Assembly: GCA_002340305.1 (NCBI GenBank)
Contig: DDLU01000307.1
Location: 1-18,968 of the forward strand
Direction of reading: 5' to 3'
Origin: Desulfovibrio sp. UBA2564
GTDB taxonomy: Bacteria > Desulfobacterota > Desulfovibrionia > Desulfovibrionales > Desulfovibrionaceae
Length of the DNA stretch: 18,968 nucleotides
Position numbers and translations under genes: made by a program
Notes under the pieces: model-generated
The model's database searches: none
Told to the model about the DNA's origin: nothing
What the model saw: the letters and a program-made list of their open reading frames with translations, nothing else
Shown: piece by piece, positions 6,477 through 14,842 of the stretch
Position numbering within the stretch: position 1 is the stretch's first letter
Layout: every line of letters begins with the position of its first letter

Positions 6477-7721
6477 TTATTCAAAGTCCGCCAACAACGG
6501 ACCTACGTGGATTCCGGCAACAACCGGATTTTCCATGTAGCTCTGGCTGATGCGCCAGTATGCCTGATGTAGATGGGGCGAAGTAATCCCGTTTTGCAGA
6601 GCGTTATATGCTTCCATAAAAGCAGCAAGGTGGTCGCAAAGCTTGAGCAGTTTTCCATCTTTGGGATCGTAGGAATCGTCATTGTAGCGGGCATCAAGCT
6701 CTTCCGTGCTGATTTTCTTGGCGCAGCCGTCTATGAGTGCTGCGGCATCGAATTCTGAACCTGTTTCCACTCCTAGGAAATAGCCCAGACGGTCGGCAAT
6801 CCGGTCGTAGCCGTTTTCCTTGAGAGGCGCCATGATCCGTCTTTCCATTTCCTGCTCTTCATATTCGCGGATCAGCTCGCCGATGGTCGGGTCGGATTGT
6901 TTAACCGGGGAAATGATATCGCGGGTCAGCAGTTCCGGGATGTCGTGAAACAGTCCGGTGAAAAAATTGTTTTGTCGTCTGGCGGGGCAGGCTCCTTTCT
7001 CAAGACTGAAGAACCACGCAAAGGTTGCCACGATGAAGACATGGCCCAGAACGGATGTTTCCGGGATGCGCGGTGTCTGGGACCAGCGAGTCTGAAAGCG
7101 CAGGCGACCGCACAGATCGGCAAATCTGCCCAGCGCGGTTGTTTCGGAGTGGAGAAGTTCGTTCACTCCCTCTAGACCGGAGTATGTCTTCAAGCGGTCA
7201 ATGAAGCTTTGCTCGATTCCTACCAGTTCATCGTCCATCTGGTTCAGATGCTTGAGCAGCTTGAACTCCGAGTAGCTGGCATACATGTGCGAGGCATCAA
7301 GGATTTGGCGGGAGAGGGAAGTGTCGTCCGGGTTGAGGTGGTAGACGGTTAGGCGTTCCAAAAATTCTTTCCCGAGCGGCATAAGCCGGGGACGGAGTTG
7401 TTTGAGTACCCATTTGGAGAGTTTGCGATAATGTTCGGGGTTTTCTTTGATGCGATAGAAGACCGGGGGCTTGATGTCAGTGATGACCATACGGAATAGG
7501 TATTCGAATATACCACCCTCAACAATTTCATTGCCCAGTTTGATTTTTTTCCGCTTCTCCAGTTTGTCGCCGTTGAGCACAAAGAGAATCCATGCGGCGA
7601 TCATTTTGTGGGCCTGCTTGTCTACTTCCACCATCTCCATAGGGCGGAGTTTGTCATTCCATCTTTTCATGAATGAACCTGAAAAAATTAGCTGGAGCAG
7701 GCTTTTACGAATTATCGGCAT
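6477..7721 (-). CDS. HD-domain phosphohydrolase, YfbR-like
   Basis: A 414-residue soluble protein. Its central and C-terminal part carries an HD phosphohydrolase motif set resembling the YfbR/5'-deoxynucleotidase branch: His227 (LGHVF), HD at 259-260 followed by IPE (Glu263), a TRDIISPVK segment (266-274) and the distal Asp363 (CDHLAAF). That family hydrolyses nucleoside monophosphates or related phosphoesters using a divalent metal. Residues 1-200 are helical and charged with no recognised domain, so it is about twice the length of YfbR. AAGGA seven bases before the ATG supports the start at 7721; an internal Met18 is the alternative. It lies 57 bp downstream of the adenylate cyclase gene, suggesting a nucleotide-linked role (inference). 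Substrate cannot be told from sequence. Confidence 0.83.
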   Translation of the reverse strand: MPIIRKSLLQLIFSGSFMKRWNDKLRPMEMVEVDKQAHKMIAAWILFVLNGDKLEKRKKIKLGNEIVEGGIFEYLFRMVITDIKPPVFYRIKENPEHYRKLSKWVLKQLRPRLMPLGKEFLERLTVYHLNPDDTSLSRQILDASHMYASYSEFKLLKHLNQMDDELVGIEQSFIDRLKTYSGLEGVNELLHSETTALGRFADLCGRLRFQTRWSQTPRIPETSVLGHVFIVATFAWFFSLEKGACPARRQNNFFTGLFHDIPELLTRDIISPVKQSDPTIGELIREYEEQEMERRIMAPLKENGYDRIADRLGYFLGVETGSEFDAAALIDGCAKKISTEELDARYNDDSYDPKDGKLLKLCDHLAAFMEAYNALQNGITSPHLHQAYWRISQSYMENPVVAGIHVGPLLADFE

Positions 7722-7748
7722 AGGGATTTCCTTGCATCTGCAATTTTA

Positions 7749-7791
7749 TCCGGTGGTGTTTTTTGGGGGCCTAAAGCTTTATACCACCGGA
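7749..7791 (-). repeat. 9-bp inverted repeat at the 3' end of the adenylate cyclase gene
   Basis: TCCGGTGGT at 7749-7757 is the exact reverse complement of ACCACCGGA at 7783-7791, separated by 25 bases. One arm encodes the last residues (P-V-V) of the cyclase, the other lies in the 57-bp gap before the HD gene. There is no T-run after the stem in either direction, so it is not a typical intrinsic terminator. It could be an RNA stability or processing hairpin, or chance. Confidence 0.5.
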
Positions 7792-10700
7792 ATTTTGAGG
7801 AAAGGACATTCGGAATTATGCGGGACAAACTGGCCCAACCGGAACTCTCCATCACAAAGAGATCCTAATTCATCTTTGAGATATTCTTCCGGTGTTTCAA
7901 CCAGCTTTACATTGACTTTGAGTGGTTTGCAAAAAACTTCTCCCCAGTTCGTGCTGTATACAAAATGTACTTCCTGAACCTTTTTGCTTTCTGGTGGGAC
8001 GCAAAGGTTGACGATGAAGAATCCTTTTTCCAACCGTTCCGTATTGAGGGTTTCTTCAATGGGAACATTGAATGTTTCCTTGGGCGGGAAAAAGTTCATC
8101 AGTTCAATGAAAAGCTTTACGATTTCACGTTCCCTCAGAGGCCCGGAACTGATGTCGGTCTTGATCTGCATGTCCTTGCTATACAGGTCATTCAAGGCCA
8201 GCCAGACCAGCATAAAGTTTAAATCCGGTCCTGATTCGATGGGGGTCAGGATATTTCTGGCACCGGACTCATCTGGATATTCTCCTTGAATAATCCAGTT
8301 GTTATCGTTTTCAGAACGTGAAATGTTGATAGTTCTGAAAAAGTGGGTTCTGGGACCGGGTAATGACAGACGCAGAATCTTATTATTGCGTTTGGCAAAG
8401 GTTGAAAAGATGATTCGCCCTAATCTGGTCAGGTCTTCCGGGGTGATTGCCACTCCGGGGATTTTGTCCTGCTCACCACGGACTTTCATATAAGTGTTGA
8501 CCATGAACTGGTTGATTCTGCGGCCCAACTCGACCACGGAACTGAAATCAGGCAGACTCTTGAATCCCGCAAAAGCTCCGTTTGCTTTATCACCGGACAG
8601 ATTCATGGCAAATTCCATGAGTTCAATTTCTTCAGGACGGAGCGGTGCGTGCTGGATTCCCTTTTCACTCAAAAGCCCGCATTTCAGACGCAGGGCCATG
8701 GCTGTGAGCCATATGTAGTCGTCATGATCGCGGGAACGATAAAAATCTGCGAGGTCCCGGTAGAGGCGCATGTAGGGGTCAACCCGTCTGATGCTGCGTT
8801 TGCCGCTGACGATATTTTTTTTCAGCTTTTCACAGAGCAGGGAGTAGCGGCTGTCGGAAGTGTAAAGCTCCAGCAGGCCGAATTTCATAATCGACTTAAA
8901 GGGGCTTTTCACTCCTTTGACAATCTGCCAGAGCGAGGCACCGAAAAACTCTTCGACCGGGATATTAGGAACGTTACCGAGATCGACGTAATAGTCCTTG
9001 CCTTTAAGCAGATCTAATCTTTTTTTGCTGTTTGCGTATGCTTTGTCGTTTACTTCGGGTGGGCTGAACCACCACAGAGGAGGCTTGCCTGCCAACAGCA
9101 GGGCGGTGCGGTAAAACTCTTCTTTAAGGATTGCGCTTTGTGCAGAACCGGAACTTTCTTCATCACTCAATCCAAAGTGGTTGTTGCGGATGTCGCGGGT
9201 ATCCATGATGAAGAAATGGATTTCAAGGCTGAACTCCTGCATGACCCATTTTTCAATGGCCTGAAGTTTGGTTCCCAGTTCTGCTCTACTGTTCGCAGCT
9301 ATTCCTTTAAAATCACAACAAACCCAGAGGTCAAGGTCTGAATCTGGAGTCTGGGCAATTGTTCCGGTGCTTCCGATGGACATGAAAGCTTCAATGGGAA
9401 TTGCTGTTTCCGTTCCGGCTTCATATTTAATTTCCGGGAAGAATTCATCCAACAGTTCAATGTGCTGGGGGGAAAGTTCATAGCCTTTAATTCTGGCACC
9501 CGGAGTGGATTGTTCTGTTCCCGTTTTTAGTTCAAAGACATTGGTATGCAGTAGGGCAGGCAGTATCTTGAAAACTTTTTGGCTGTTGTTATTCAATTTT
9601 GATTCTGCCCAGTTGATGCGCCTGCTGTTATTCTGGGCAAAGCGGGTATGACAGCGTTCAATATCTTTAAGTGCAAACCAGTGCTTGATTGTTTTGTAGA
9701 GAACTCCGCGCCCATACTCGTTGATATTTCCGAATCCGGCAGATCTTTTTTTCCGCTTTTCGCGCTCAGCCAATTTTGCGGCAAATGTGCGCTCCATGGC
9801 TTTGAGCAATTGTGGGATTTCCGTACGGACATTCATGGCCCGGCAACTACTCATATTACATTGGATAAAGTGTGATCCGTTGACTCCGGAATCCCTGAAC
9901 AGGGCAGTTTCAAAGTCGGACAGATTAAAGTCGCACCCTTTGATCTGCCCTTTGTAAAAGAATGCTTCCCGTAATTCGCAGACTTGAAATATGTTCTGAG
10001 TGAACCGGGTCCGGCAGAAGTATGCTCCGGGCGCGGCAACAGCGGTTAACTGACACTCTTTTAAATGACTCAGGAAGAAGACTGCGGAATCAAGGTGTGA
10101 GGTTTTAAAAGAGCTGTGTTCCAAGGTACAGTCGTAAAAAGTGGAATCGTCCAGTGAACAGCTGTTGAAATTGCAATCTTTGAATTTGGATTCAAGAAAA
10201 ATAGTATCGCTGAATGTACAACCTGCAAATGTGCAGCCCTTGAAGGAGCATTCTTCAAAAAATGAATTCTTGAATTCGCAGGCGGAAAAAACAGAATTCT
10301 GGAAAGTAAGCCCGCGTGAGAGGCTTTTCCATTTATTCAGCTTATGTAGGCGCTGGTTGCTGATTTGGCCGTCTGTGAAGATATCGACCATACCGTCTGA
10401 TTGGACTGTTTGCTTGCCGAAAATGCGTTTGAATCCGGTCTGCTCCACTTCCTTTTGCTCAATGTTGAGCACGATGGGACCGCCCTGCTTGATGAAATCA
10501 ATTCCGGGAGCATTTTTTCCTTCCGGCATTTCCGGTCTTCCCGGCTCTGCAAGGGAATCGGTTTCCATGATCCGGGCCAGCACGGGCTTGAGAATGTTTT
10601 TTTTCTTACTGCGCGATTCTTTGAGAACATTGCTGAGGATGCCTGCAAAGCATTGCGGGTCTTCCTCGCTGATTGTTGCGAAGAGTACTGCCAGCACCGG

Positions 10701-11702
10701 GGTACGGAACACATCTGAAATGTCGTTCATAAACCGGGATAGATTTTTACCGCTCAGCAGCGGGAGTCTGTTTATCAGTTCTGCCCGCAGCTTGGGAGCT
10801 TCGTTGAAGACCTGAGTGAAAATGCGTCCGCGGCGGCTCCCTCCGAATTTTACCAGCACATCCATGGCTGCTTTAGCCAGCGGCAATGATGGAGACTTAG
10901 CCAGCGGCAGAATTTCTTTCAGTAGCTCATCGTCAATCTCATCGGCAAGTCTATCCACCGCACGCAGGACCTTTTCCATGATGATGGGGTCCATGGTTTT
11001 GAGGTGAAATGATACTCCTTCGACCATCCCGCCGTCCGGATACGGAGGAAGACTGTCAACGCATACGGTTATGTCGTCCAAATCTTGGGGAGATAACAGT
11101 TTTTCCCGGCATTCTTTACCGTAATTGCCGATGAGGAAACGGGCGAGTGAGCTGAATGTCAACTGTCCTTTTCGGGTTCCGTTTCTGTTGAAGAAATCAA
11201 CACATTCTGAAATGTCCATGTCTTCGGCAAGTTTAAGGATAGATTCAGCGAATTTTATCCGTTCAGGAATTTTGCCATTATGAACAACCAGCATGCGGTC
11301 GGCAACAGCGATGGCGGTTTTGTCCAGCTGTCTGGAAAACCATGCTTTCACCCGTGAAAAAGGTAGTAGACGGTTGCAAAGGAGCTGGGCTGCCAGATTT
11401 CTTCCGCAGGGTCCCATCAGGGCAAGATTATCGAGACAGATATCAGCGGTGGTATCGTCCTCCTCCGCCGGGTGCGTTGCCCGGCCGCCCTGTTCTGCTT
11501 CTAATTCTATTGCCTTCAGCCCCAGACCGTAGATGAACATGGCGTATTTGGCAGATTCAAGTCCGTACTCCGGTGCCTGCGTGCGGCTGAATTTAATATC
11601 AAGCTTAAAGCGCAACTCTGCCAGTTGGCGTTCTTCAGGAGGATAGAGATTCAGCCTGCGCAGTTCCCCAAGCAGGGTATCATGTGTTTCTGTCTCAGCC
11701 AT
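7779..11702 (-). CDS. Class I adenylate cyclase with helical-repeat and pentapeptide-repeat N-terminal modules
   Basis: A 1307-residue protein. The catalytic part (about 675-1260) matches class I adenylate cyclases such as E. coli CyaA: SIGSTGTIAQ (775-784) and the metal-binding DSDLDLWVC (787-795), a LEIHFFIMDT strand (826-835), EEFYRTALLLAGK (861-873) and FFGASLWQ..K...SPFKS (919-937). It should make cyclic AMP from ATP. Ahead of it are a helical, HEAT-like region (about 1-380; assignment tentative) and a pentapeptide-repeat stretch (about 465-625) with Phe or Leu at every fifth position and Cys two residues before it in 12 units, predicting a right-handed beta-helix. CyaA of E. coli (848 residues) lacks these modules and has a longer C-terminal regulatory region. 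AGG lies 8 nt before the ATG, 17 bp after rlmD. No membrane segment seen. Confidence 0.9.
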   Translation of the reverse strand: MAETETHDTLLGELRRLNLYPPEERQLAELRFKLDIKFSRTQAPEYGLESAKYAMFIYGLGLKAIELEAEQGGRATHPAEEDDTTADICLDNLALMGPCGRNLAAQLLCNRLLPFSRVKAWFSRQLDKTAIAVADRMLVVHNGKIPERIKFAESILKLAEDMDISECVDFFNRNGTRKGQLTFSSLARFLIGNYGKECREKLLSPQDLDDITVCVDSLPPYPDGGMVEGVSFHLKTMDPIIMEKVLRAVDRLADEIDDELLKEILPLAKSPSLPLAKAAMDVLVKFGGSRRGRIFTQVFNEAPKLRAELINRLPLLSGKNLSRFMNDISDVFRTPVLAVLFATISEEDPQCFAGILSNVLKESRSKKKNILKPVLARIMETDSLAEPGRPEMPEGKNAPGIDFIKQGGPIVLNIEQKEVEQTGFKRIFGKQTVQSDGMVDIFTDGQISNQRLHKLNKWKSLSRGLTFQNSVFSACEFKNSFFEECSFKGCTFAGCTFSDTIFLESKFKDCNFNSCSLDDSTFYDCTLEHSSFKTSHLDSAVFFLSHLKECQLTAVAAPGAYFCRTRFTQNIFQVCELREAFFYKGQIKGCDFNLSDFETALFRDSGVNGSHFIQCNMSSCRAMNVRTEIPQLLKAMERTFAAKLAEREKRKKRSAGFGNINEYGRGVLYKTIKHWFALKDIERCHTRFAQNNSRRINWAESKLNNNSQKVFKILPALLHTNVFELKTGTEQSTPGARIKGYELSPQHIELLDEFFPEIKYEAGTETAIPIEAFMSIGSTGTIAQTPDSDLDLWVCCDFKGIAANSRAELGTKLQAIEKWVMQEFSLEIHFFIMDTRDIRNNHFGLSDEESSGSAQSAILKEEFYRTALLLAGKPPLWWFSPPEVNDKAYANSKKRLDLLKGKDYYVDLGNVPNIPVEEFFGASLWQIVKGVKSPFKSIMKFGLLELYTSDSRYSLLCEKLKKNIVSGKRSIRRVDPYMRLYRDLADFYRSRDHDDYIWLTAMALRLKCGLLSEKGIQHAPLRPEEIELMEFAMNLSGDKANGAFAGFKSLPDFSSVVELGRRINQFMVNTYMKVRGEQDKIPGVAITPEDLTRLGRIIFSTFAKRNNKILRLSLPGPRTHFFRTINISRSENDNNWIIQGEYPDESGARNILTPIESGPDLNFMLVWLALNDLYSKDMQIKTDISSGPLREREIVKLFIELMNFFPPKETFNVPIEETLNTERLEKGFFIVNLCVPPESKKVQEVHFVYSTNWGEVFCKPLKVNVKLVETPEEYLKDELGSLCDGEFRLGQFVPHNSECPFLKIPVV

Positions 11703-11719
11703 AAATTAACCTGACTCGT

Positions 11720-13117
11720 TTAGTTTGTCTTCGTCAATAAAGCGATGGATTCAACATGGGCTGTGTGCGGAAACATATCCACAGCCGCGAATCGTTCAAG
11801 TTTGTAGCTGCCTTCCATCCTTGCCATATCACGGGCGAGGGTGGATGGATTGCAGGAAATATAAAGAATTTTGTCCGGCCCCAGTTCGAGAAGTTTTTGC
11901 AGGGAAGGGTCAGGCACACCGGAGCGCGGCGGGTCAACAATGACCATATCCGGTTTAGGTAGATCTTCGGGCAAACCTTTCCCAGAGGCAAGGTTCCCGA
12001 CAATGTATTGCGTATTCTCCAAACCGTTAAGTTCAGCATTCTCTTTTGCAGATTTTACCGACTCCCCGGAAACTTCGATCTCGATTATTTTACCCACATC
12101 CTCGGCCATGAACATGCCGATGCCGCCTGAGCCGCAAAAAAGGTCCCAGACAACATCTTCAGCTTTGGGCGCAGCCAGCTCTGTGCTTTTTCGGTAAAGG
12201 ATTTCAGCTCCTTTAGAGTTAGTCTGGAAAAATGCATTGGGAGTGATGCGGTAATTGACTTCTTTACCGTCTGTACGGGTCAGAGTTTCAGTAATATATT
12301 CTTTTTCGGTGAGCGATATCAGTCGTTCTCCGGTGGCGAGATCAGCACGTCCTTTGCGGGTGGAATGCACAAAGCTCTTCAACTGCGGGATGTTTTTCTC
12401 AAGTAGTTTACCGAGGCCCTTGATGGTGTGGTGCGATTTTGCCGGACCGGTAATCAGGTGGATCATCATTTCTCCACTGTGGTGGGAGAAACGTATAACC
12501 AGCTTACGCCAGTACCCGCCTCGGTTATGGCGGTAGGCACCGATGTTTGTGCTGGCGCAATAGTCGCGTACCAGTGCCGGAATATCAGCACATTGTTCCG
12601 GGAGCAGGGGACAGCTTTGAATATTCAGCACATCTGTTTCAGAGCCACGGCGTTTGAAGCCCAGCTTCAGGGAATCGCCGATTCCGTGAAAGGAAAATTC
12701 CATCTTATTGCGGTAGCCGTATTCAAGGGGAGAGCTCTGGGCCTTTTCACCCATGCCCGGAGTATCGGTGGAAATTTTACCGATTCGTTCCAGAGTCTCG
12801 CAGACCTGACGTCCTTTCCAGAAAGCCTGCGCACTGTATTTAATGTCCTGATGCATGCAGCCACCGCAGGTTCCGAAATATTTACAGACCGGAGTCTGTT
12901 CGTCTTCAACGTGGTTGGCGATTTCAGTGCGTCTGGCTTCAGCAAAGCGTTTTTTCAGCTTGGTTATTTCGCAGCGAACTGTCTGCCCCGGCACAACTCC
13001 TTCAACAAAAAGGGTCAGCCCCTCGTAACGGCCAATGCCCCTGCCACCGAAGGCCAGTGATTCGATTTTGGTTTCGACTATATCGCCCTTGCGGATTGGG
13101 CCGTTTTCATTACTCAT
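11720..13117 (-). CDS. rlmD: 23S rRNA (uracil(1939)-C(5))-methyltransferase RlmD (RumA/TrmA family)
   Basis: A 465-residue methyltransferase. A TRAM RNA-binding domain (about 8-66) precedes the 4Fe-4S cysteines Cys78, Cys84, Cys87 and Cys169. The SAM fold shows NAFFQTN (294-300), DLFCGSGGIG (325-334) and VDPPRSG (394-400). The catalytic cysteine is Cys422 in YISCNPSTLARD, and Glu456 in HVESIAL is the expected general base. The cluster plus TRAM domain fits RlmD, which makes m5U1939 in 23S rRNA. The closely related RlmCD or RlmC cannot be excluded without a tree. AAGGAG lies about 11 nt before the ATG. It is the first gene of a leftward series with the adenylate cyclase and is divergent from the small plus-strand gene across only 39 bp. 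Confidence 0.92.
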   Translation of the reverse strand: MSNENGPIRKGDIVETKIESLAFGGRGIGRYEGLTLFVEGVVPGQTVRCEITKLKKRFAEARRTEIANHVEDEQTPVCKYFGTCGGCMHQDIKYSAQAFWKGRQVCETLERIGKISTDTPGMGEKAQSSPLEYGYRNKMEFSFHGIGDSLKLGFKRRGSETDVLNIQSCPLLPEQCADIPALVRDYCASTNIGAYRHNRGGYWRKLVIRFSHHSGEMMIHLITGPAKSHHTIKGLGKLLEKNIPQLKSFVHSTRKGRADLATGERLISLTEKEYITETLTRTDGKEVNYRITPNAFFQTNSKGAEILYRKSTELAAPKAEDVVWDLFCGSGGIGMFMAEDVGKIIEIEVSGESVKSAKENAELNGLENTQYIVGNLASGKGLPEDLPKPDMVIVDPPRSGVPDPSLQKLLELGPDKILYISCNPSTLARDMARMEGSYKLERFAAVDMFPHTAHVESIALLTKTN

Positions 13118-13156
13118 ATTTGACAGTTCTCCTTTGGCCGCTGTACGCTTCAGTCT

Positions 13157-13465
13157 ATGATTGATAAAGCAACAGCACTTGAATCAGTTTTGCGGAAGCT
13201 TAAAAAACTTCCCGTGGGGCATTGCATAGACCTGCGCACATATAAACGCAACCGTTCCCTTTTGATTTTGCATGTTCGGGAGCAGGAGTACATTATTTAC
13301 GAAGACGGTTATGAAACCATTGAACATCAATCAGTGCTTAAGGGTATGAAGAAGCTGCTAAAGACCCTTTTCAAAAGAGAGTTCCCGCGCAGCAATAAAA
13401 TACGCATGTATGAGTTGGGAGAGTACAACGAGGAGAAGCACCGCCGCGAAATGAAAAAACTCTAG
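13157..13465 (+). CDS. Small basic protein of unknown function
   Basis: I do not recognise this 102-residue protein. It is rich in Lys, Arg and Glu, with no signal peptide and no membrane segment. The predicted order is helix (about 3-17), beta-rich centre (about 22-57, including SLLILHVREQEYIIYEDGYE), then a strongly basic helical part (about 58-75) and a charged tail ending in Lys-rich residues. The basic middle segment would suit nucleic-acid contact, but nothing proves it. Coding character is supported by normal codon use, length and the absence of a competing frame. No clear ribosome binding site precedes the ATG, so a leaderless or weakly translated start is possible. It is divergent from rlmD across 39 bp. 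Confidence 0.65.
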   Translation: MIDKATALESVLRKLKKLPVGHCIDLRTYKRNRSLLILHVREQEYIIYEDGYETIEHQSVLKGMKKLLKTLFKREFPRSNKIRMYELGEYNEEKHRREMKKL

Positions 13466-13719
13466 TAGACAGCGGATAAAGCACTATCTGCGTCGTAAAA
13501 TGAATTATTAGCGGGTGTTCGCGCTTACAAGATTTACGCCTGAGGTGTGCCGCGAAAAAGCCTGAAACCCACGTATGTTCGAATATGCTTCGTTCCAGTC
13601 TTTTTCGTGCGCCTTGCATGTGATACTCTCTACACCGTTTGCTGGGGATGAAACTTGCCACCGATCCGAAATCTGCATAAAGGTAACATGCATTATATTA
13701 AATTCGGCAGGAGAGATAA

Positions 13720-14454
13720 ATGATCAAACGGTTTTTCTTTGCGCAGCTTTTGCTGCTGACGATGGCAGTTCCTTCCTTTGCACAGGACGGCAACCAGAAT
13801 ACTACTGCGGATGCTCCGGCAGCCTCTGATGCAATTGTTATCCCTGCCGATTATAAAGAGGAAGGTATGGCTTCCTGGTATGGTGAAAAATTTCAGGGCA
13901 AGTTGACTGCCAGCGGTGACCCATATGACATGGAAAGAATGACCGCTGCCCATAACTACCTGCCGCTGGGTGTGAAAGTGCATGTCACCAATCTGGGCAA
14001 TAAAAAGAAAGTCGCTGTTATCATCAACGATCGCGGTCCCTTTGTCCCGGATCGGATCATTGACCTTTCCCGCGCTGCTGCCCAGAAGCTCGGTTTCATT
14101 GACGCAGGCAAAGCCAAAGTGCGCATCGAGCCTTACCGCCCGGAAGCTGAAAATAAAGATGAATTCGTGACCATTGCTTCTGTCGCTGTTTCTCCGCATA
14201 AGAAACTTTACGGCGCATTCTACATTCAGGCCGGGGCCTACAAAGTAAAAGACAACGCCGACAGGCTAATTGAAAGGCTGAACAAGGCCGGATTCCACAA
14301 CACCCGCATTGTACGTATCGTTACTGATAGTGCCCAGATTTTTAAGGTCCAGCTGGGCATGTACAAAACTCTGGCAAATGCCCGTAAGGTACACCTCTCC
14401 ATGGGTAAGGGCTTTCCGGGGACCTTTATTCTGGCGGATGTGATTCAGGATTAG
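13720..14454 (+). CDS. rlpA: RlpA-type septal ring protein (double-psi beta-barrel plus SPOR domain)
   Basis: A 244-residue exported protein. Its signal peptide (residues 1-21, ending SFA) has no lipobox cysteine, so the mature protein should be periplasmic rather than a lipoprotein like E. coli RlpA. The double-psi beta-barrel (about 48-137) has GMASWYG (49-55), TASGDPYD, TAAH with His78, LPLG, and INDRGPFV with Asp104. His78 and Asp104 match the catalytic pair of RlpA lytic transglycosylases that cleave denuded glycan strands. A SPOR domain (about 165-241) should bind denuded septal peptidoglycan. AGGAG lies 8 nt before the ATG. The 254 bp upstream (13466-13719) contain no credible gene; TATATT near 13695 is a possible -10 without a good -35. 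Confidence 0.92.
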   Translation: MIKRFFFAQLLLLTMAVPSFAQDGNQNTTADAPAASDAIVIPADYKEEGMASWYGEKFQGKLTASGDPYDMERMTAAHNYLPLGVKVHVTNLGNKKKVAVIINDRGPFVPDRIIDLSRAAAQKLGFIDAGKAKVRIEPYRPEAENKDEFVTIASVAVSPHKKLYGAFYIQAGAYKVKDNADRLIERLNKAGFHNTRIVRIVTDSAQIFKVQLGMYKTLANARKVHLSMGKGFPGTFILADVIQD

Positions 14455-14566
14455 AATTTCTAAAGAGCAAAAAGAAAGTATAAACCTTGTAAGGTCCCTG
14501 AGTTTTTAGCTAGTTTATCCTTGTCCTCGTAGCTGTGACGATCAGGAAACCTGCTGATACCAGCAT

Positions 14567-14743
14567 CTATGTGGACGGGATAGGCACAGGCACGGGAACA
14601 GAATTGAGGAATTCTAGTTTCCATCTTTTTTCCTTGTTTTCCATTACGAATTTGAAGCCGGGTCCGTGGGCGACGGTTACAAAAATGATCATTGCAGTCG
14701 CCAGAACAATACCAAATAAAGTTTTAACAATAGTTAACTTCAT
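14567..14743 (-). CDS. 58-residue small exported or membrane-anchored protein
   Basis: An open frame of 58 codons starting with ATG. A perfect AAGGAGG sits five bases upstream, the strongest ribosome binding site in the window. The product has a short basic start (MK, Lys7) and a hydrophobic stretch (about 4-25, containing TLFGIVLATAMIIFVTV), consistent with a signal peptide or single membrane anchor. A HGPGFKF segment, a charged EN-KEKRWKLEF stretch and a Pro/Val-rich tail (PVPVPIPST) follow. I recognise no family. It lies 99 bp downstream of the CofD-like gene on the same strand and is convergent with rlpA. Evidence is the ribosome site plus a sensible protein layout; no homologue was checked. 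Confidence 0.62.
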   Translation of the reverse strand: MKLTIVKTLFGIVLATAMIIFVTVAHGPGFKFVMENKEKRWKLEFLNSVPVPVPIPST

Positions 14744-14748
14744 TTGGC

Positions 14749-14755
14749 CCTCCTT
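14749..14755 (-). promoter_or_regulatory. Consensus ribosome binding site of the 58-residue gene
   Basis: AAGGAGG on the minus strand, full complement to the 16S rRNA tail, with a 5-base spacer to the ATG at 14743. This is the main evidence that the small frame is translated. Confidence 0.75.
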
Positions 14756-14783
14756 GCGGCTGTGCGGTTAAGTCGGGCTTAAG

Positions 14784-14825
14784 AAAAAACAATGCCTCCC
14801 TATTAAGAAGGTAAGGGTTGGGAGG
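14784..14825 (-). terminator. Possible weak intrinsic terminator after the CofD-like gene
   Basis: On the minus strand CCTCCC (14825-14820) can pair with GGGAGG (14800-14795) across a 19-base loop, and a run of six T follows at 14789-14784. The stem is short and the loop long, so it may be a weak terminator or a partial barrier between the CofD-like gene and the 58-residue gene. Confidence 0.35.
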
Positions 14826-14842
14826 GAAAGTCAATGTGGTTG

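Noticed and set aside
10141..10815. 224-residue plus-strand open frame inside the adenylate cyclase gene
   Set aside because: Antisense shadow of the pentapeptide and linker region; composition is low-complexity Ser/Leu and no motif is present.
13644..13662. Possible sigma-54 promoter upstream of rlpA
   Set aside because: GGGG and TTGCC have roughly the right spacing, but the -24 element lacks the GGCAC core.
14540..14570. Short hairpins between rlpA and the 58-residue gene
   Set aside because: Stems of only 4-5 bp without a T-run; not enough to call a terminator for either convergent gene.
14535..14771. 78-residue plus-strand open frame
   Set aside because: It overlaps, on the other strand, the 58-residue frame that has a perfect ribosome binding site; it has no ribosome site of its own and a poor composition.
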